DNA from: Rattus norvegicus
Lineage: Eukaryota > Chordata > Mammalia > Rodentia > Muridae
DNA: 64,000 bases
Reading direction: 5' to 3'
NCBI RefSeq assembly: GCF_036323735.1
Contig: NC_086040.1
Location: forward strand, 2,980,321 to 3,044,320
This document shows positions 34,713 to 46,383 of this stretch, in pieces (positions within the stretch are counted from its first letter, which is position 1; the number at the start of each line of letters is the position of its first letter). The position numbers and the translations under genes were made by a program. The notes beneath the pieces are model-generated. The model had not been told where the DNA came from and searched no databases. It was given only the letters and a program-made list of their open reading frames with translations.

Positions 34713-37422
34713 TTGAGCATTCTTGTACAAATTATTACTGGTTGATAGATATTCTACAAGTCATCCTTAGTCATACCTAAATTGACCTTAATCATATTCA
34801 TTATTCTTTCACCAAGCATCTTAATTCCGTCATCTTTCTACTTTCATCTTTATATTCAGCATGTGAAAAATTTTAAGAACACACACATTTTAAGTTACAA
34901 AGAAAAATGCAGTCAATTTGCCATAGACTAGTAAGGAGGTATCATGAAAACTAAGCAGATATTGAGGAAAAATTGAGATCTGTCAGTAAATTATGGAAAA
35001 GGGTCAACAATCATATTTTTCACGTTCAATAAAAACCTAGACAAGGTTAAAAAAACAATTAAATCCAATTTCCTTAATTATAGGTACAGAACGTATCATA
35101 GGATGATACCATCACACAGTATACATTAAATAAACTACATGAAATTAATTTTAAAAGCAAACAAAACACCCAGGAAGTGATACAATTCTCATGGTAATGA
35201 AAGAATACCATTAAAAGTGGAAAGTAAAACTTGTATATTTCAAAGATTACAAATGTGTCAAATCATCTTGGGATTTTAAGTATAACTACATATTCATGAA
35301 TTATTTTATTATACTATGGAACTTCCTATAAATTTGAAAAAAATAGTTTTAAATGAAGATAATTCTGGCAAGTAACTATAATAGAAGGAACCAACACGAT
35401 GACTGTAAATGTCAACTGTCTTTATACAACAAGGAAATTGAGATTTTGCCTTGGTAGCAAAGTGCATATTCAAGTTCAATGAAAGTCAAAAGCATTGCTA
35501 CACTTGGGATTATGTGAAGATATATAATTTAATGTAGTTCATGAGTTAAGAATCTTAGTATAAATTTGAGAATTCTGGGCAGATTTCTAAAATAAGCATG
35601 TTAAACTATTGAACTATGATATTTATAAAAAAAAGAAAATAGCTGGGTGAGAGGAGGAAGTGGCATGACAGAGTTCTACAAACCTATCAGTGTGCACAAT
35701 AGACCTAAGGACAGTTCCAGTTACTGTGAGGAAATTTTTGTTTTTGTGGTTAGTATTGTTGTTGTTATTGTTTGCTTGCATTTTAAAAAAAATATATAAA
35801 AGTAGTTTTATTCTTATTTTCCTGAAAGAGAATAAATATCTTATTACCATTTATTAAACAATGCAAGTATAAATTTAAGTTTATAACCATAAATTACAAC
35901 AAAGAGATCAATTGACATTGCTGTAGAAGTTTATGTTAGGGCTCACATGTTTACTTCACCTAATTGAGATGTTCATACAAGGAAAAGGTAAATAAAACAC
36001 TGTTAGTCATCTTGATAGACTCTTGGTCTTCTGGAAAAACTTCTCTGATGCCAGTGCAGATCTAGAGGGAAGCTGTGTGTTTAAGAGAATTACATAAAAA
36101 AATGTAACTTACGGAGTATCATGACATTCATATTATGAAGTGCCTGCCTTCATAAGAGAAGGAAAAATTATAATAAAATGCAATCCTTTCAATATTCTAT
36201 TATTGGAAAGATATGCACTCCAAGAAGAGAAAATTTACAATGGGTAAAAGTGGAAAAAGAAAAAAGTATTGGCCGTATTCCAAAACATCTTAGAATATTT
36301 ATATTCATATTAGCATATGCATTTTAGCATATTTCCTTTTGGTCCTTTCCACTTACACCCATAGTGCAAACTCAGATTATGTTTATGTAAGTTTGTGTGT
36401 TGCTTTTATTTACATTATTCAGCTTTTCTTTGAGCATACCTTTGGAGAAAAAAACGCGATTCTGTACTCTAACTTGTACGTTAAGTGCATGCCACTCTCA
36501 CTGTGGTGATAATGTATCCCTGCACTTACATCCCTCCATCTTCCTATATAGTTGTCACCACAACTGTGTCAAGAGAGAAGATGCTGGTTCCTATATGCAG
36601 GACCCACAACATGATTTCAACCAAATACAATGGTACCCTGAAATACTTGTTATTGTGTTTCAGGAACATGTAGTCCAAAGGCATAATTGGAAAATTCTAA
36701 TAAAACTTTTAGGCCTAAGAAACTCTTCCAATAAAACTACCTCAGATTAAGCTCAACATTGAAACACGTGGAGCGTGTTTTATTCCAAAGACAAAGGCAT
36801 CTTGGTCAGTACATATGACATATGTATTTTGGCTTCATTGGAAACAAGACAGTATTGATAATAGTTATCTTCCTTTATGCCTCTGCTAAAAACTCAGGGG
36901 ATAACTTCTAAACCTAAATGTTCCAAAGCATCAAACTCACTGACACTGGAAAATGTAGAACAAAAAATGACATACCTAATTCTTAAGAAGACTTACACTG
37001 TCAATTAACCTACAAAAGAAGTAAAATGACTTGGAGTCCAACAATATGTACCACATATTCATCTGCTTCTCATGCAGGAACACCAACTATAGGAGTTCTT
37101 TTGTCTCCTAGATGCTCTTCCTCTAACTGGCCTGACGTACTAATAGTACTGTCTGCTTTTCTTTTCATGTATTTAATTTAAGGGAGTGTGTTTTCACCAA
37201 CACTAAATAAAGTTGTGTTTGAAAGCTCAATAGAATATTTAATGTAGTGGAAATGGTGGACAATAGAACTTTCTGAGACATGCAGGTCTCATGATAAATT
37301 TTTTATTTATTACACACCAAGTTTTTATTGTTCCAGTGACATTTGTGGCAAAGTTTATTTGGAGGATAAGGTAAACAGGAGAATACTAGGCGTCTTCATT
37401 TTGAGTTTAGTCACTAAATTTC
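34713..37422. other. Unassigned AT-rich sequence
   Basis: No gene or repeat recognised. The 117-codon frame at 36,397-36,750 shows no family motif. Confidence 0.4.
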
Positions 37423-38137
37423 TTTTTTATTAACTTGAGTATTTCTTATATATATTTCGAGTGTTATTCCCTTTCCCGGTTTCCGGGCAAACATCCCCCT
37501 CCCCCCTCCCCTTCCTTATGGGTGTTCCCCTCCCAACCCTTCCCCCATTGCCTCCCTCCCCCCATAGACTAGTTCACTGGGGGTTCAGTCTTAGCAGGAC
37601 CCAGGGCTTCCCCTTCCACTGGTGCTCTTACTAGGATATTCATTGCTACCTATGGGGTCAGAATCCAGGGTCAGTCCATGTATATTCTTTAGGTAGTGGC
37701 TTAGTCCCTGGAAGCTCTGGTTGCTTGACATTGTTGTACTTTTGGGGTCTCGAGCCCCTTCAAGCTCTTCCAGTTCGTTCTCTGATTCCTTCAATAGGGG
37801 ACCTATTCTCAGTTCAGTGGTTTCCTGCTGGAATTCGCCTCTGTATTTGCTGTATTCTGGCTGTGTCTCTCAGGAGCGATCTACATCCGGCTCCTGTCGG
37901 TCTGCACTTCTTTGCTTCATCCATCTTGTCTAATTGGGTGGCTGAATATGTATGGGCCACATGTGGGGCAGGCTCTGAATGGGTGTTTCTTCAGTCTCTG
38001 TTTTAATCTTTGCCTCTCCCTTCCCTGCCAAGGGTATTCTTTTTCCTCATTTAAAGAAGGAGTGAAGCATTCACATTTTGATCATCTGTCTTGAGTTTCG
38101 TTTATTCTAGGGATCTAGGGTAATTCAAGCATTTGGG
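37423..38137 (-). other. 3' UTR of L1 copy 1 with G-rich tract
   Basis: Rat-type L1 3' UTR. The stretch at 37,492-37,562 is C-rich on + (G-runs on the minus strand), the conserved polypurine/G-quadruplex-prone segment of rodent L1 3' UTRs. Confidence 0.85.
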
Positions 38138-41100
38138 CTAATAGCCACTTATCAATGAGTCCATACCATGTATGTCTTTCTGTGATTGGGTTAGCTCACT
38201 CAGGATGATATTTTCCAGTTCCAACCATTTGCCTACGATTTTCATAAACTCGTTGTTTTTGATAGCTGAGTAATATTCCATTGTGTAGATGGACCACATT
38301 TTCTGTATCCATTCCTCTGTTGAAGGGCATCTGGGTTCTTTCCATTTTCTGGCTATTATAAATAAGGCTGCGATGAACATAGTGGAGCACATGTCTCATT
38401 TATATGTTGAGGCATCTTTTGGGTATATGCCCAAGAGTGGTATAGCTGGATCCTCAGGCAGTTCAATGTCCAATTTTCTGAGGAACCTCCAGACTGATTT
38501 CCAGAATGGTTTTACCAGTCTGAAATCCCACCAACAATGGAGGAGTGTTCCTCTTTCTCCACATCCTCGCCAGCATCTGCTGTCACCTGAGTTTTTGATC
38601 TTAGCCAATCGCACTGGTGTGAGGTGAAATCTCAGGGTTGTTTTGATTTGCATTTCCCTTATGACTAAAGATGTTGAACATTTCTTTAGGTGTTTCTCAG
38701 CCATTCGGCATTCCTCAGCTGTGAATTCTTTGTTTAGCTCTGAACCCCATTTTTTAATAGGGTTATTTGTTTCCCTGCGGTCTAACTTCTTGAGTTCTTT
38801 GTATATTTTGGATATAAGGCCTCTATCTGTTGTAGGATTGGTAAAGATCTTTTCCCAATCTGTTGGTTGCCGTTTTGTCCTAACCACCGTGTCCTTTGCC
38901 TTACAGAAGCTTTGCAGTTTTATGAGATCCCATTTGTCGATTCTTGATCTTAAAGCATAAGCCATTGGTGTTTTGTTCAGGAAATTTTTTCCAGTACCCA
39001 TGTGTTCCAGATGCTTCCCTAGTTTTTCTTCTATAAGTTTGAGTGTGTTTGGTTTGATGTGGAGGTCCTTGATCCACTAGGACTTAAGCTTTGTACAGGG
39101 TGATAAGCATGGATCGATCTGCATTCTTCTACATGTTGCCCTCCACTTGAACCAGCACCATTTGCTGAAAATGCTATCTTTTTTCCATTGGATGGTTTGG
39201 CTCCTTTGTCAAAAATCAAGTGACCATAGGTGTGGGGATTCATTTCTGCGTCTTCAATTCTATTCCATTGGTCTATCTGTCTGTCTCTGTACCAATACCA
39301 TGCAGTTTTTATCACTATTGCTCTGTAATACTGCTTGAGTTCAGAGATAGTGATTCCCCCTAAAGTCCTTTTATTGTTGAGGATAGCTTTAGCTATCCTG
39401 GGTTTTTTGTTATTCCAGATGAATTTGCAAATTGTTCTGTCTAACTCTTTGAAGAATTGGATTGGTATTTTGATGGGGATTGCATTGAATCTGTAGATTG
39501 CTTTTGGTAAAATGGCCATTTTTACTATATTAATCCTGCCAATCCATGAGCATGGGAGATCTTTCCATCTTCTGAGGTCTTCTTCAATTTCTTTCCTCAG
39601 TGTCTTGAAGTTCTTATTGTACAGATCTTTTACTTGCTTGGTTAAAGTCACACCGAGGTACTTTATATTATTTGGGTCTATTATGAAGGGTGTCGTTTCC
39701 CTAATTTCTTTCTCGGCTTTTTTCTCTTTTGTATAGAGGAAGGCAACTGATTTATTTGAGTTAATTTTATACCCAGCCACTTTGCTGAAGTTGTTTATCA
39801 GCTTTAGTATTTCTCTGGTGGAACTTTTGGGATCACTTAGATTTACTATCATGTCATCTGCAAATAGTGATATTTTGACTTCTTCTTTTCCGATCTGTAT
39901 CCTCTTGATCTCCTTTTGTTGTCTGATTGCTCTGGGTAGAACTTCAAGAACTATATTGAATAAGTAGGGAGAGAGTGGGCAGACTTGTATAGTCCCTGAT
40001 TTTAGTGGGATTGCTTCAAGTTTCTCTCCATTTAGTTTAATGTTAGCAACTGGTTTGCTGAATATGGCTTTTACTATGTTTAGGTATGGGCCTTGAATTC
40101 CTATTCTTTCCAGGACTTTTATCATGAAAGGGTGTTGAATTTTGTCAAATGCTTTCTCAGCATCTAATGAAGTGATCATGTGGTTCTGTTCTTTCAGTTT
40201 GTTTATATAATGGATAACGTTGATGGTTTTCCGTATATTAAACCATCCCTGCATGACTGGGATGAAGCCTACTTGATCATGGTGGATGATTGTTGTGATG
40301 TGCTCTTGAATTCGGTTTGCCAGAATTTTATTGAGTATTTTTGCGTCGATATTCATAAGGGAAATTGGTCTGAAGTTCTCTTTCTTTGTTGTGTCTTTGT
40401 GTGGTTTAGGTATAAGAGTAATTGTGGCTTCGTAGAAGGAATTCGGTAGGGCTCCATCTGTTTCAATTTTGTGGAATAGTTTGGATAATATTGGTATGAG
40501 GTCTTCTATGAAGGTCTGATAGAATTCTGCACTAAACCCGTCTGGACCTGGGCTCTTTTTGGTTGGGAGACCTTTAATGACTGCTTCTATTTCCTTAGGA
40601 GTTATGGGGTTGTTTAACTGGTTTATCTGTTCCTGATTTAACTTCGATACCTGGTATCTGTCTAGGAAATTGTCCATTTCCTGAAGATTTTCAAATTTTG
40701 TTGAATATAGGTTTTTATAGTAAGATCTGATGATTTTTTGAATTTCCTCTGAATCTGTAGTTATATCTCCCTTTTCATTTCTGATCTTGTTAATTTGGAT
40801 GCACTCTCTGTGTCCTCTCGTTAGTCTGGCTAAGGGTTTATCTATCTTGTTGATTTTCTCAAAGAACCAACTTTTGGTTCTGTTGATTCTTTCTATGGTC
40901 CTTTTTGTTTCTACTTGGTTGATTTCAGCTCTGAATTTGATTATTTCCTGCCTTCTACTCCTCCTGGGTGTATTTGCTTTTTTTTGTTCTAGAGCTTTTA
41001 GGTGTGCTGTCAAGTTGCTGACATATGCTCTTTCCTCTTTCTTTCTGCTGGCACTCAGCGCTATGAGTTTTCCTCTTAGCACAGCTTTCATTGTGTCCCA

Positions 41101-41727
41101 TAAGTTTGAGTATGTTGTATCTTAATTTTCATTAAATTCTAAAAAGTTTTTAATTTCTTTCTTTATTTCTTCCTTGACCAGGTTATCATTGAGTAGAGCA
41201 TTGTTCAATTTCCACGTATATGTGGGCATTCTTCCCTTATTGTTATTGAAGCCCAGTTTTATGCCGTGGTGGTCCGATAGCACACATGGGATTATTTCTA
41301 TCTTTCTGTACCTGTTGAGGCCCGTTTTTTGACCAATTATATGGTCCATTTTGGAGAAAGTACCATGAGGAGCTGAGAAGAAGGTATATCCTTTTGCTTT
41401 AGGATAGAATGTTCTATAAATATCCATTAAGTCCATTTGGCTCATGACTTCTCTTAGTCTTTCGACATCACTGTTTAATTTCTGTTTCCATGATCTGTCC
41501 ATTGATGAGGGTGTGGTGTTGAAATCTCCCACTATTATTGTGTGAGGTGCAATGTGTGTTTTGAGCTTTTGTAAGGTTTCTTTTACGTATGTAGGTGCCC
41601 TTGTATTTGGGGCCTAGATATTTAGGATTGAGAGTTCATCTTGGTTGATTTTTCCTTTGATGAATATGAAGTGTCCTTCCTTATCTTTTTTGATGACTTT
41701 TAGTTGGAAATTGATTTTATTTGATAT
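38138..41727 (-). pseudogene. L1 ORF2 fragment of copy 1 (RT, C-terminal domain)
   Basis: Encodes the end of the endonuclease, the reverse transcriptase and the Cys-rich C-terminus of L1 ORF2p. Visible motifs are 'KSPGPDGFSAEFYQ', 'SLDAEKAFDKIQ', the catalytic 'FADD' box, 'GYKINSNKS' and 'YLGVTLTK'. The C-terminal zinc-knuckle-like 'CWRGCGERGTLLHCWW' lies downstream in another frame. Lesions: RQGC replaced by IQVC (39,982-39,990), a 1-nt deletion in an A run at about 39,194-39,201 (reads 'GAKPSNGKK' instead of 'GAKTIQWKK'), an in-frame TGA at 38,396-38,398, and a stop in the endonuclease part near 41,617. The longest open stretch is 686 codons (39,031-41,091). Inactive. Confidence 0.9.
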
Positions 41728-41782
41728 TTTTTTTTGTGACTTTTTTTTTGTGACTTTTTTTTTTTTTTTTACGGGCTTATAA
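41728..41782 (-). other. Complex poly(A) tail and possible micro-transduction of L1 copy 2
   Basis: On the minus strand: the genomic A6 of the L1 end, then TTATAAGCCCGT (41,771-41,782), then about 17 A, then GTCAC-A9-GTCAC-A9. The 12 bp between two A tracts looks like a tiny 3' transduction. The repeated GTCAC units look like tail slippage or a short target duplication. Confidence 0.6.
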
Positions 41783-42497
41783 TTTTTTATTAACTTGAGT
41801 ATTTCTTATATACATTTCGAGTGTTATTCCTTTTCCCGGTTTCCGGGCAAACATCCCCCTCCCCACTCCCCTTCCTTATGGGTGTTCCCCTCCCAACCCT
41901 CCCCCCATTGCCGCCCTCCCCCCATAGACTAGTTCACTGGGGGTTCAGTCTTAGCAGGACCCAGGGCTTCCCCTTCCACTGGTGCTCTTACTAGGATATT
42001 CATTGCTACCTATGGGGTCAGAGTCCAGGGTCAGTCCATGTATAGGCTTTAGGTAGTGGCTTAGTCCCTGGAAGCTCTGGTTGCTTGGCATTGTTGTACA
42101 TATGGGGTCTCGAGCCCCTTCAAGCTCTTCTAGTTCTTTCTCTGATTCCTTCAACGGGGGTCCTATTCTCAGTTCAGTGGTTTGCTGCTGGCATTCGCCT
42201 CTGTATTTGCTGTATTCTGGCTGTGTCTCTCAGGAGCGATCTACATCCGGCTCCTGTCGGTCTGCACTTCTTTGCTTCATCCCTCTTGTCTAATTGGGTG
42301 GCTGTATATGTATGGGCCAAATGTGGGGCAGGCTCTGAATGGGTGTTCCTTCAGTCTCTGTTTTAAGCTTTGCCTCTCCCTTCCCTGCCAAGGGTATTCT
42401 TTTTCCTCATTTAAAGAAGGAGTGAAGCATTCACCTTTTGATCATCCGTCTTGAGTTTCGTTTGTTCTAGGGATCTAGGGTAATTCAAGCATTTGGG
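41783..42497 (-). other. 3' UTR of L1 copy 2 with G-rich tract
   Basis: Same structure as in copy 1. The G-run-rich polypurine segment on the minus strand is at about 41,852-41,925. Confidence 0.85.
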
Positions 42498-45400
42498 CTA
42501 ATAGCCACTTATCAATGAGTGCATACCATGTATGTCTTTCTGTGATTGGGTTAGCTCACTCAGGATGATATTTTCCAGTTCCAACCATTTGCCTACGATT
42601 TTCATAAACTCGTTGTTTTTGATAGCTGATTAATATTCCATTGTGTAGATGTACCACATTTTCTGTATCCATTCTTCTGTTGAAGGGCATCTGGGTTCTT
42701 TCCAGTTTCTGGCTATTATAAATAAGGCTGCGATGAACATAGTGGAGCACGTGTCTCATTTATATGTTGAGGCATCTTTTGGGTATATGCCCAAGAGAGG
42801 TGTAGCTGGATCCTCAGGCAGTTCAATGTCCAATTTTCTGAGGAACCTCCAGACTGATTTCCAGAATGGTTTTACCAGTCTGCAATCCCACCAACAATGG
42901 AGGAGTGTTCCTCTTTCTCCACATCCTCGCCAGCATCTGCTGTCACCTGAGTTTTTGATCTTAGCCATTCTCACTGGTGTGAGGTGAAATCTCAGGGTTG
43001 TTTTGATTTGCATTTCCCTTATGACTAAAGATGTTGAACATTTCTTTAGGTGTTTCTCAGCCATTCGGCATTCCTCAGCTGTGAATTCTTTGTTTAGCTC
43101 TGAACCCCATTTTTTAATAGGGTTATTTGTTTCCCTGCGGTCTAACTTCTTGAGTTCTTTGTATATTTTGGATATAAGGCCTCTATCTGTTGTAGGATTG
43201 GTAAAGATCTTTTCCCAATCTGTTGGTTGCCGTTTTGTCCTAACCACAGTGTCCTTTGCCTTACAGAAGCTTTGCAGTTTTATGAGATCCCATTTGTCGA
43301 TACCTGATCTTAGAGCATAAGCCATTGGTATTTTGTTCAGGAAATTTTTTCCAGTGCCCATGTGTTCCAGATGCTTCCCTAGTTTTTCTTCTATAAGTTT
43401 GAGTGTGTCTGGTTTGATGTGGAGGTCCTTGATCCACTTGGACTTAAGCTTTGTACAGTGTGATAAGGATGGATCGATCTGCATTCTTCTACATGTTGCC
43501 CTCCAGTTGAACCAGCACCATTTGCTGAAAATGCTATCTTTTTTCCATTAGATGGTTTGGCTCCTTTTTCAAAAATCAAGTGACCATAGGTGTGTGCGTT
43601 CATTTCTGGGTCTTCAATTCTATTTCATTGGTATATCCTTCTGTCTCTGTACCAATACCATGCAGTTTTTATCACTATTGCTCTGTAATACTGCTTGAGT
43701 TCAGGGATAGTGATTCCCCCTGAAGTCCTTTTATTGTTGAGGATAGCTTTAGCTATCCTGGGTTTTTTGTTATTCCAGATGAATTTGCAAATTGTTCTGT
43801 CTAACTCTTTGAAGAATTGGATTGGTATTTTGATGGGGATTGCATTGAATCTGTAGATTGCTTTTGGTAAAATTGCCATTTTTACTATATTAATCCTGCC
43901 AATCCATGAGCATGGGAGATCTTTCCATCTTCTGAGGTCTTCTTCAATTTCTTTCCTCAGTGTCTTGAAGTTCTTATTGTACAGATCTTTTACTTGCTTG
44001 GTTAAAGTCACACCGAGGTACTTTATATTATTTGGGTCTATTATGAAGGGTGTCGTTTCCCTAATTTCTTTCTCGGCTTTTTTCTCTTTTGTATAGAGGA
44101 AGGCAACTGATTTATTTGAGTTAATTTTATACCCAGCCACTTTGCTGAAGTTGTTTATCAGCTTTAGTATTTCTCTGGTGGAACTTTTGGGATCACTTAG
44201 ATGTACTATCATGTCATCTGCAAATAGTGATATTTTGACTTCTTCTTTTCCGATCTGTATCCTCTTGATCTCCTTTTGTTGTCTGATTGCTCTGGCTAGA
44301 CCTTCAAGAACTATATTGAATAAGTAGGGAGAGAGTGGGCAGACTTGTATAGTCCCTGATTTTAGTGGGATTGCTTCAAGTTTCTCTCCATTTAGTTTAA
44401 TGTTAGCAACTGGTTTGCTGAATATGGCTTTTACTATGTTTAGGTATGGGCCTTGAATTCCTATTCTTTCCAGGACTTTTATCATGAAAGGGTTTTGAAT
44501 TTTGACAAATGCTTTCTCAGCATCTAATGAAATGATCATGTGGTTCTGTTCTTTCAGTTTGTTTATATAGTGGATCACGTTGATGGTTTTCCGTATATTA
44601 AACCATCCCTGCATGCCTGGGATGAAGCCTACTTGATTATGGTGGATCATTGTTTTCATGTGCTCTTGAATTCGGTTTCCCAGAATGTTATTGAGTATTT
44701 TTGCGTCGATATTCATAAGGGAAATTGGTCTGAAGTTCTCTTTCTTTGTTGTGTCTTTGTGTGGTTTAGGTATAAGAGTAATTGTGGCTTCGTAGAAGAT
44801 ATTCGGTAGTGCTCCATCTGTTTCAATTTTGTGGAATAATTTGGATAATATTGGTATGAGGTCTTCTATGAAGGTTTGATAGAATTCTGCACTAAACCCG
44901 TCTGGACCTGGGCTCTTTTTGGTTGGGAGACCTTTAATGACTGCTTCTATTTCCTTAGGAGTTATGGGGTTGTTTAACTGGTTTATCTGTTCCTGATTTA
45001 ACTTTGATACCTTGTATCTGTCTAGGAAATTGTCCATTTCCTGAAGATTTTCAAGTTTTGTTGAATATAGGTTTTTATAGTAAGATCTGATGATTTTTTG
45101 AATTTCCTCTGAATCTGTAGTTATGTCTCCCTTTTCATTTCTGATTTTGTTAATTTGGACGCACTCTCTGTGTCCTCTCGTTAGTCTGGCTAAGGGTTTA
45201 TCTATCTTGTTGATTTTCTCAAAGAACCAACTTTTGGTTCTGTTGATTCTTTCTATGGTCCTTTTTGATTCTACTTTGTTGATTTCAGCTCTGAATTTGA
45301 TTATTTTCTGCCTTCTACTCCTCCTTTGTGTATTTGCTTCTTTTTGTTCTAGTGCTTTTAGGTGTGCTGTCAAGCTGCTGACATATGCTCTTTCCTCTTT

Positions 45401-46324
45401 CTTTCTGCAGGCACTCAGCGCTATGAGTTTTCCTCTTAGCACAGCTTTCATTGTGTCCCATAAGTTTGAATATGTTGTATCTTCATTTTCATTAAATTCT
45501 AAAATGTTTTTAATTTCTTTCTTTATTTCTTCCTTGACCAGGTTATCATTGAGTAGAGCATTGTTCAATTTCCACGTATATGTGGGCATTCTTCCCTTAT
45601 TGTTATTGAAGACCAGTTTTAGGCCGTGGTGGTCCGATAGCACGCATGGGATTATTTCTATCTTTCTGTACCTGTTGAGGCCCGTTTTTTGACCAATTAT
45701 ATGGTCAATTTTGGAGAAAGTACCATGAGGAGCTGAGAAGAAGGTATATCCTTTTGCTTTAGGATAGAATGTTCTATAAATATCCGTTAAGTCCATTTGG
45801 CTCATGACTTCTCTTAGTCTTTCAACATCACTGTTTAATTTCTGTTTCCATGATCTGTCCATTGATGAGAGTGGGGTGTTGAAATCTCCCACTATTATTG
45901 TGTGAGGTGCAATGTGTGTTTTGAGCTTTAGAAAGGTTTCTTTTACATATGTAGGTGCCCTTGCATTTGGGGCATAGATATTTAGGATTGAGAGTTCATC
46001 TTGGTGGATTTTTCCTTTGATGAATATGAAGTGTCCTTCCTTATCTTTTTTGATGACGTTTCGTTGGAACTTGATTTTATTTGATATTAGAATGGCTACT
46101 CCATCTTGCTTTTTCTGACCATTTGCTTGGAAAGTTGTTTTCCAGCCTTTCACTCTGAGGTAGTGTCTGTCTTTGTCTCTGAGGTGTGTTTACTGTAGGC
46201 AGCAGAATGCAGGGTGCTCGTTGCATATCCAGTTTGTTAATCTATTTCTTTTTATTGGGGAGTTGAGGCCATTGATATTGAGAGATATTAAGGAATAGTG
46301 ATTATTGCTTCCCGTTATATTCAT
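42498..46324 (-). pseudogene. L1 ORF2 (endonuclease-reverse transcriptase), disabled
   Basis: Start codon at 46,322-46,324 ('MNITGSNNHYSLISLNINGL'), stop at 42,498-42,500; near-normal length (about 1,275 codons). Domains: APE-type endonuclease (N-terminal 'NINGLNS', 'GDFNTPLSS', 'SDHHGLKL'), RT with 'KSPGPDGFSAEFYQ', 'SLDAEKAF' and catalytic 'FADD', then the Cys-rich C-terminus. Lesions: TAA at 46,190-46,192 replacing the metal-binding Glu of LQETH; RQGC changed to IQVC (44,342-44,350); TGG-to-TGA stop at 43,625-43,627; 1-nt deletion at about 43,554-43,561; TGA at 42,756-42,758; TAA at 42,630-42,632. An 842-codon stretch (43,625-46,153) stays open. Confidence 0.92.
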
Positions 46325-46383
46325 ATTTGGATGTGAGGTTATGTTTGTGTGCTTTCATTCTCTTTGTTTTGTTGCCAAGACGA

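Larger units (their letters stand above)
37423..41727 (-). mobile_element. L1 copy 1 (rat-type, young, 5'-truncated)
   Basis: About 4.3 kb of LINE-1 on the minus strand: short A tail at 37,423-37,428, 3' UTR to about 38,137, then ORF2 up into the endonuclease region, where it ends at about 41,727. There the poly(A) tail of L1 copy 2 begins. It aligns to 41,783-46,087 with a constant offset of 4,360 bp, meaning no net insertion or deletion over its whole length, and with only scattered base differences. No target-site duplication could be matched between the two ends. Confidence 0.93.

Noticed and set aside
36397..36750. 117-codon + frame starting with a hydrophobic stretch that could pass for a signal peptide
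   Set aside because: No recognisable domain, Kozak context or conserved neighbours; the length is expected by chance in 64 kb.
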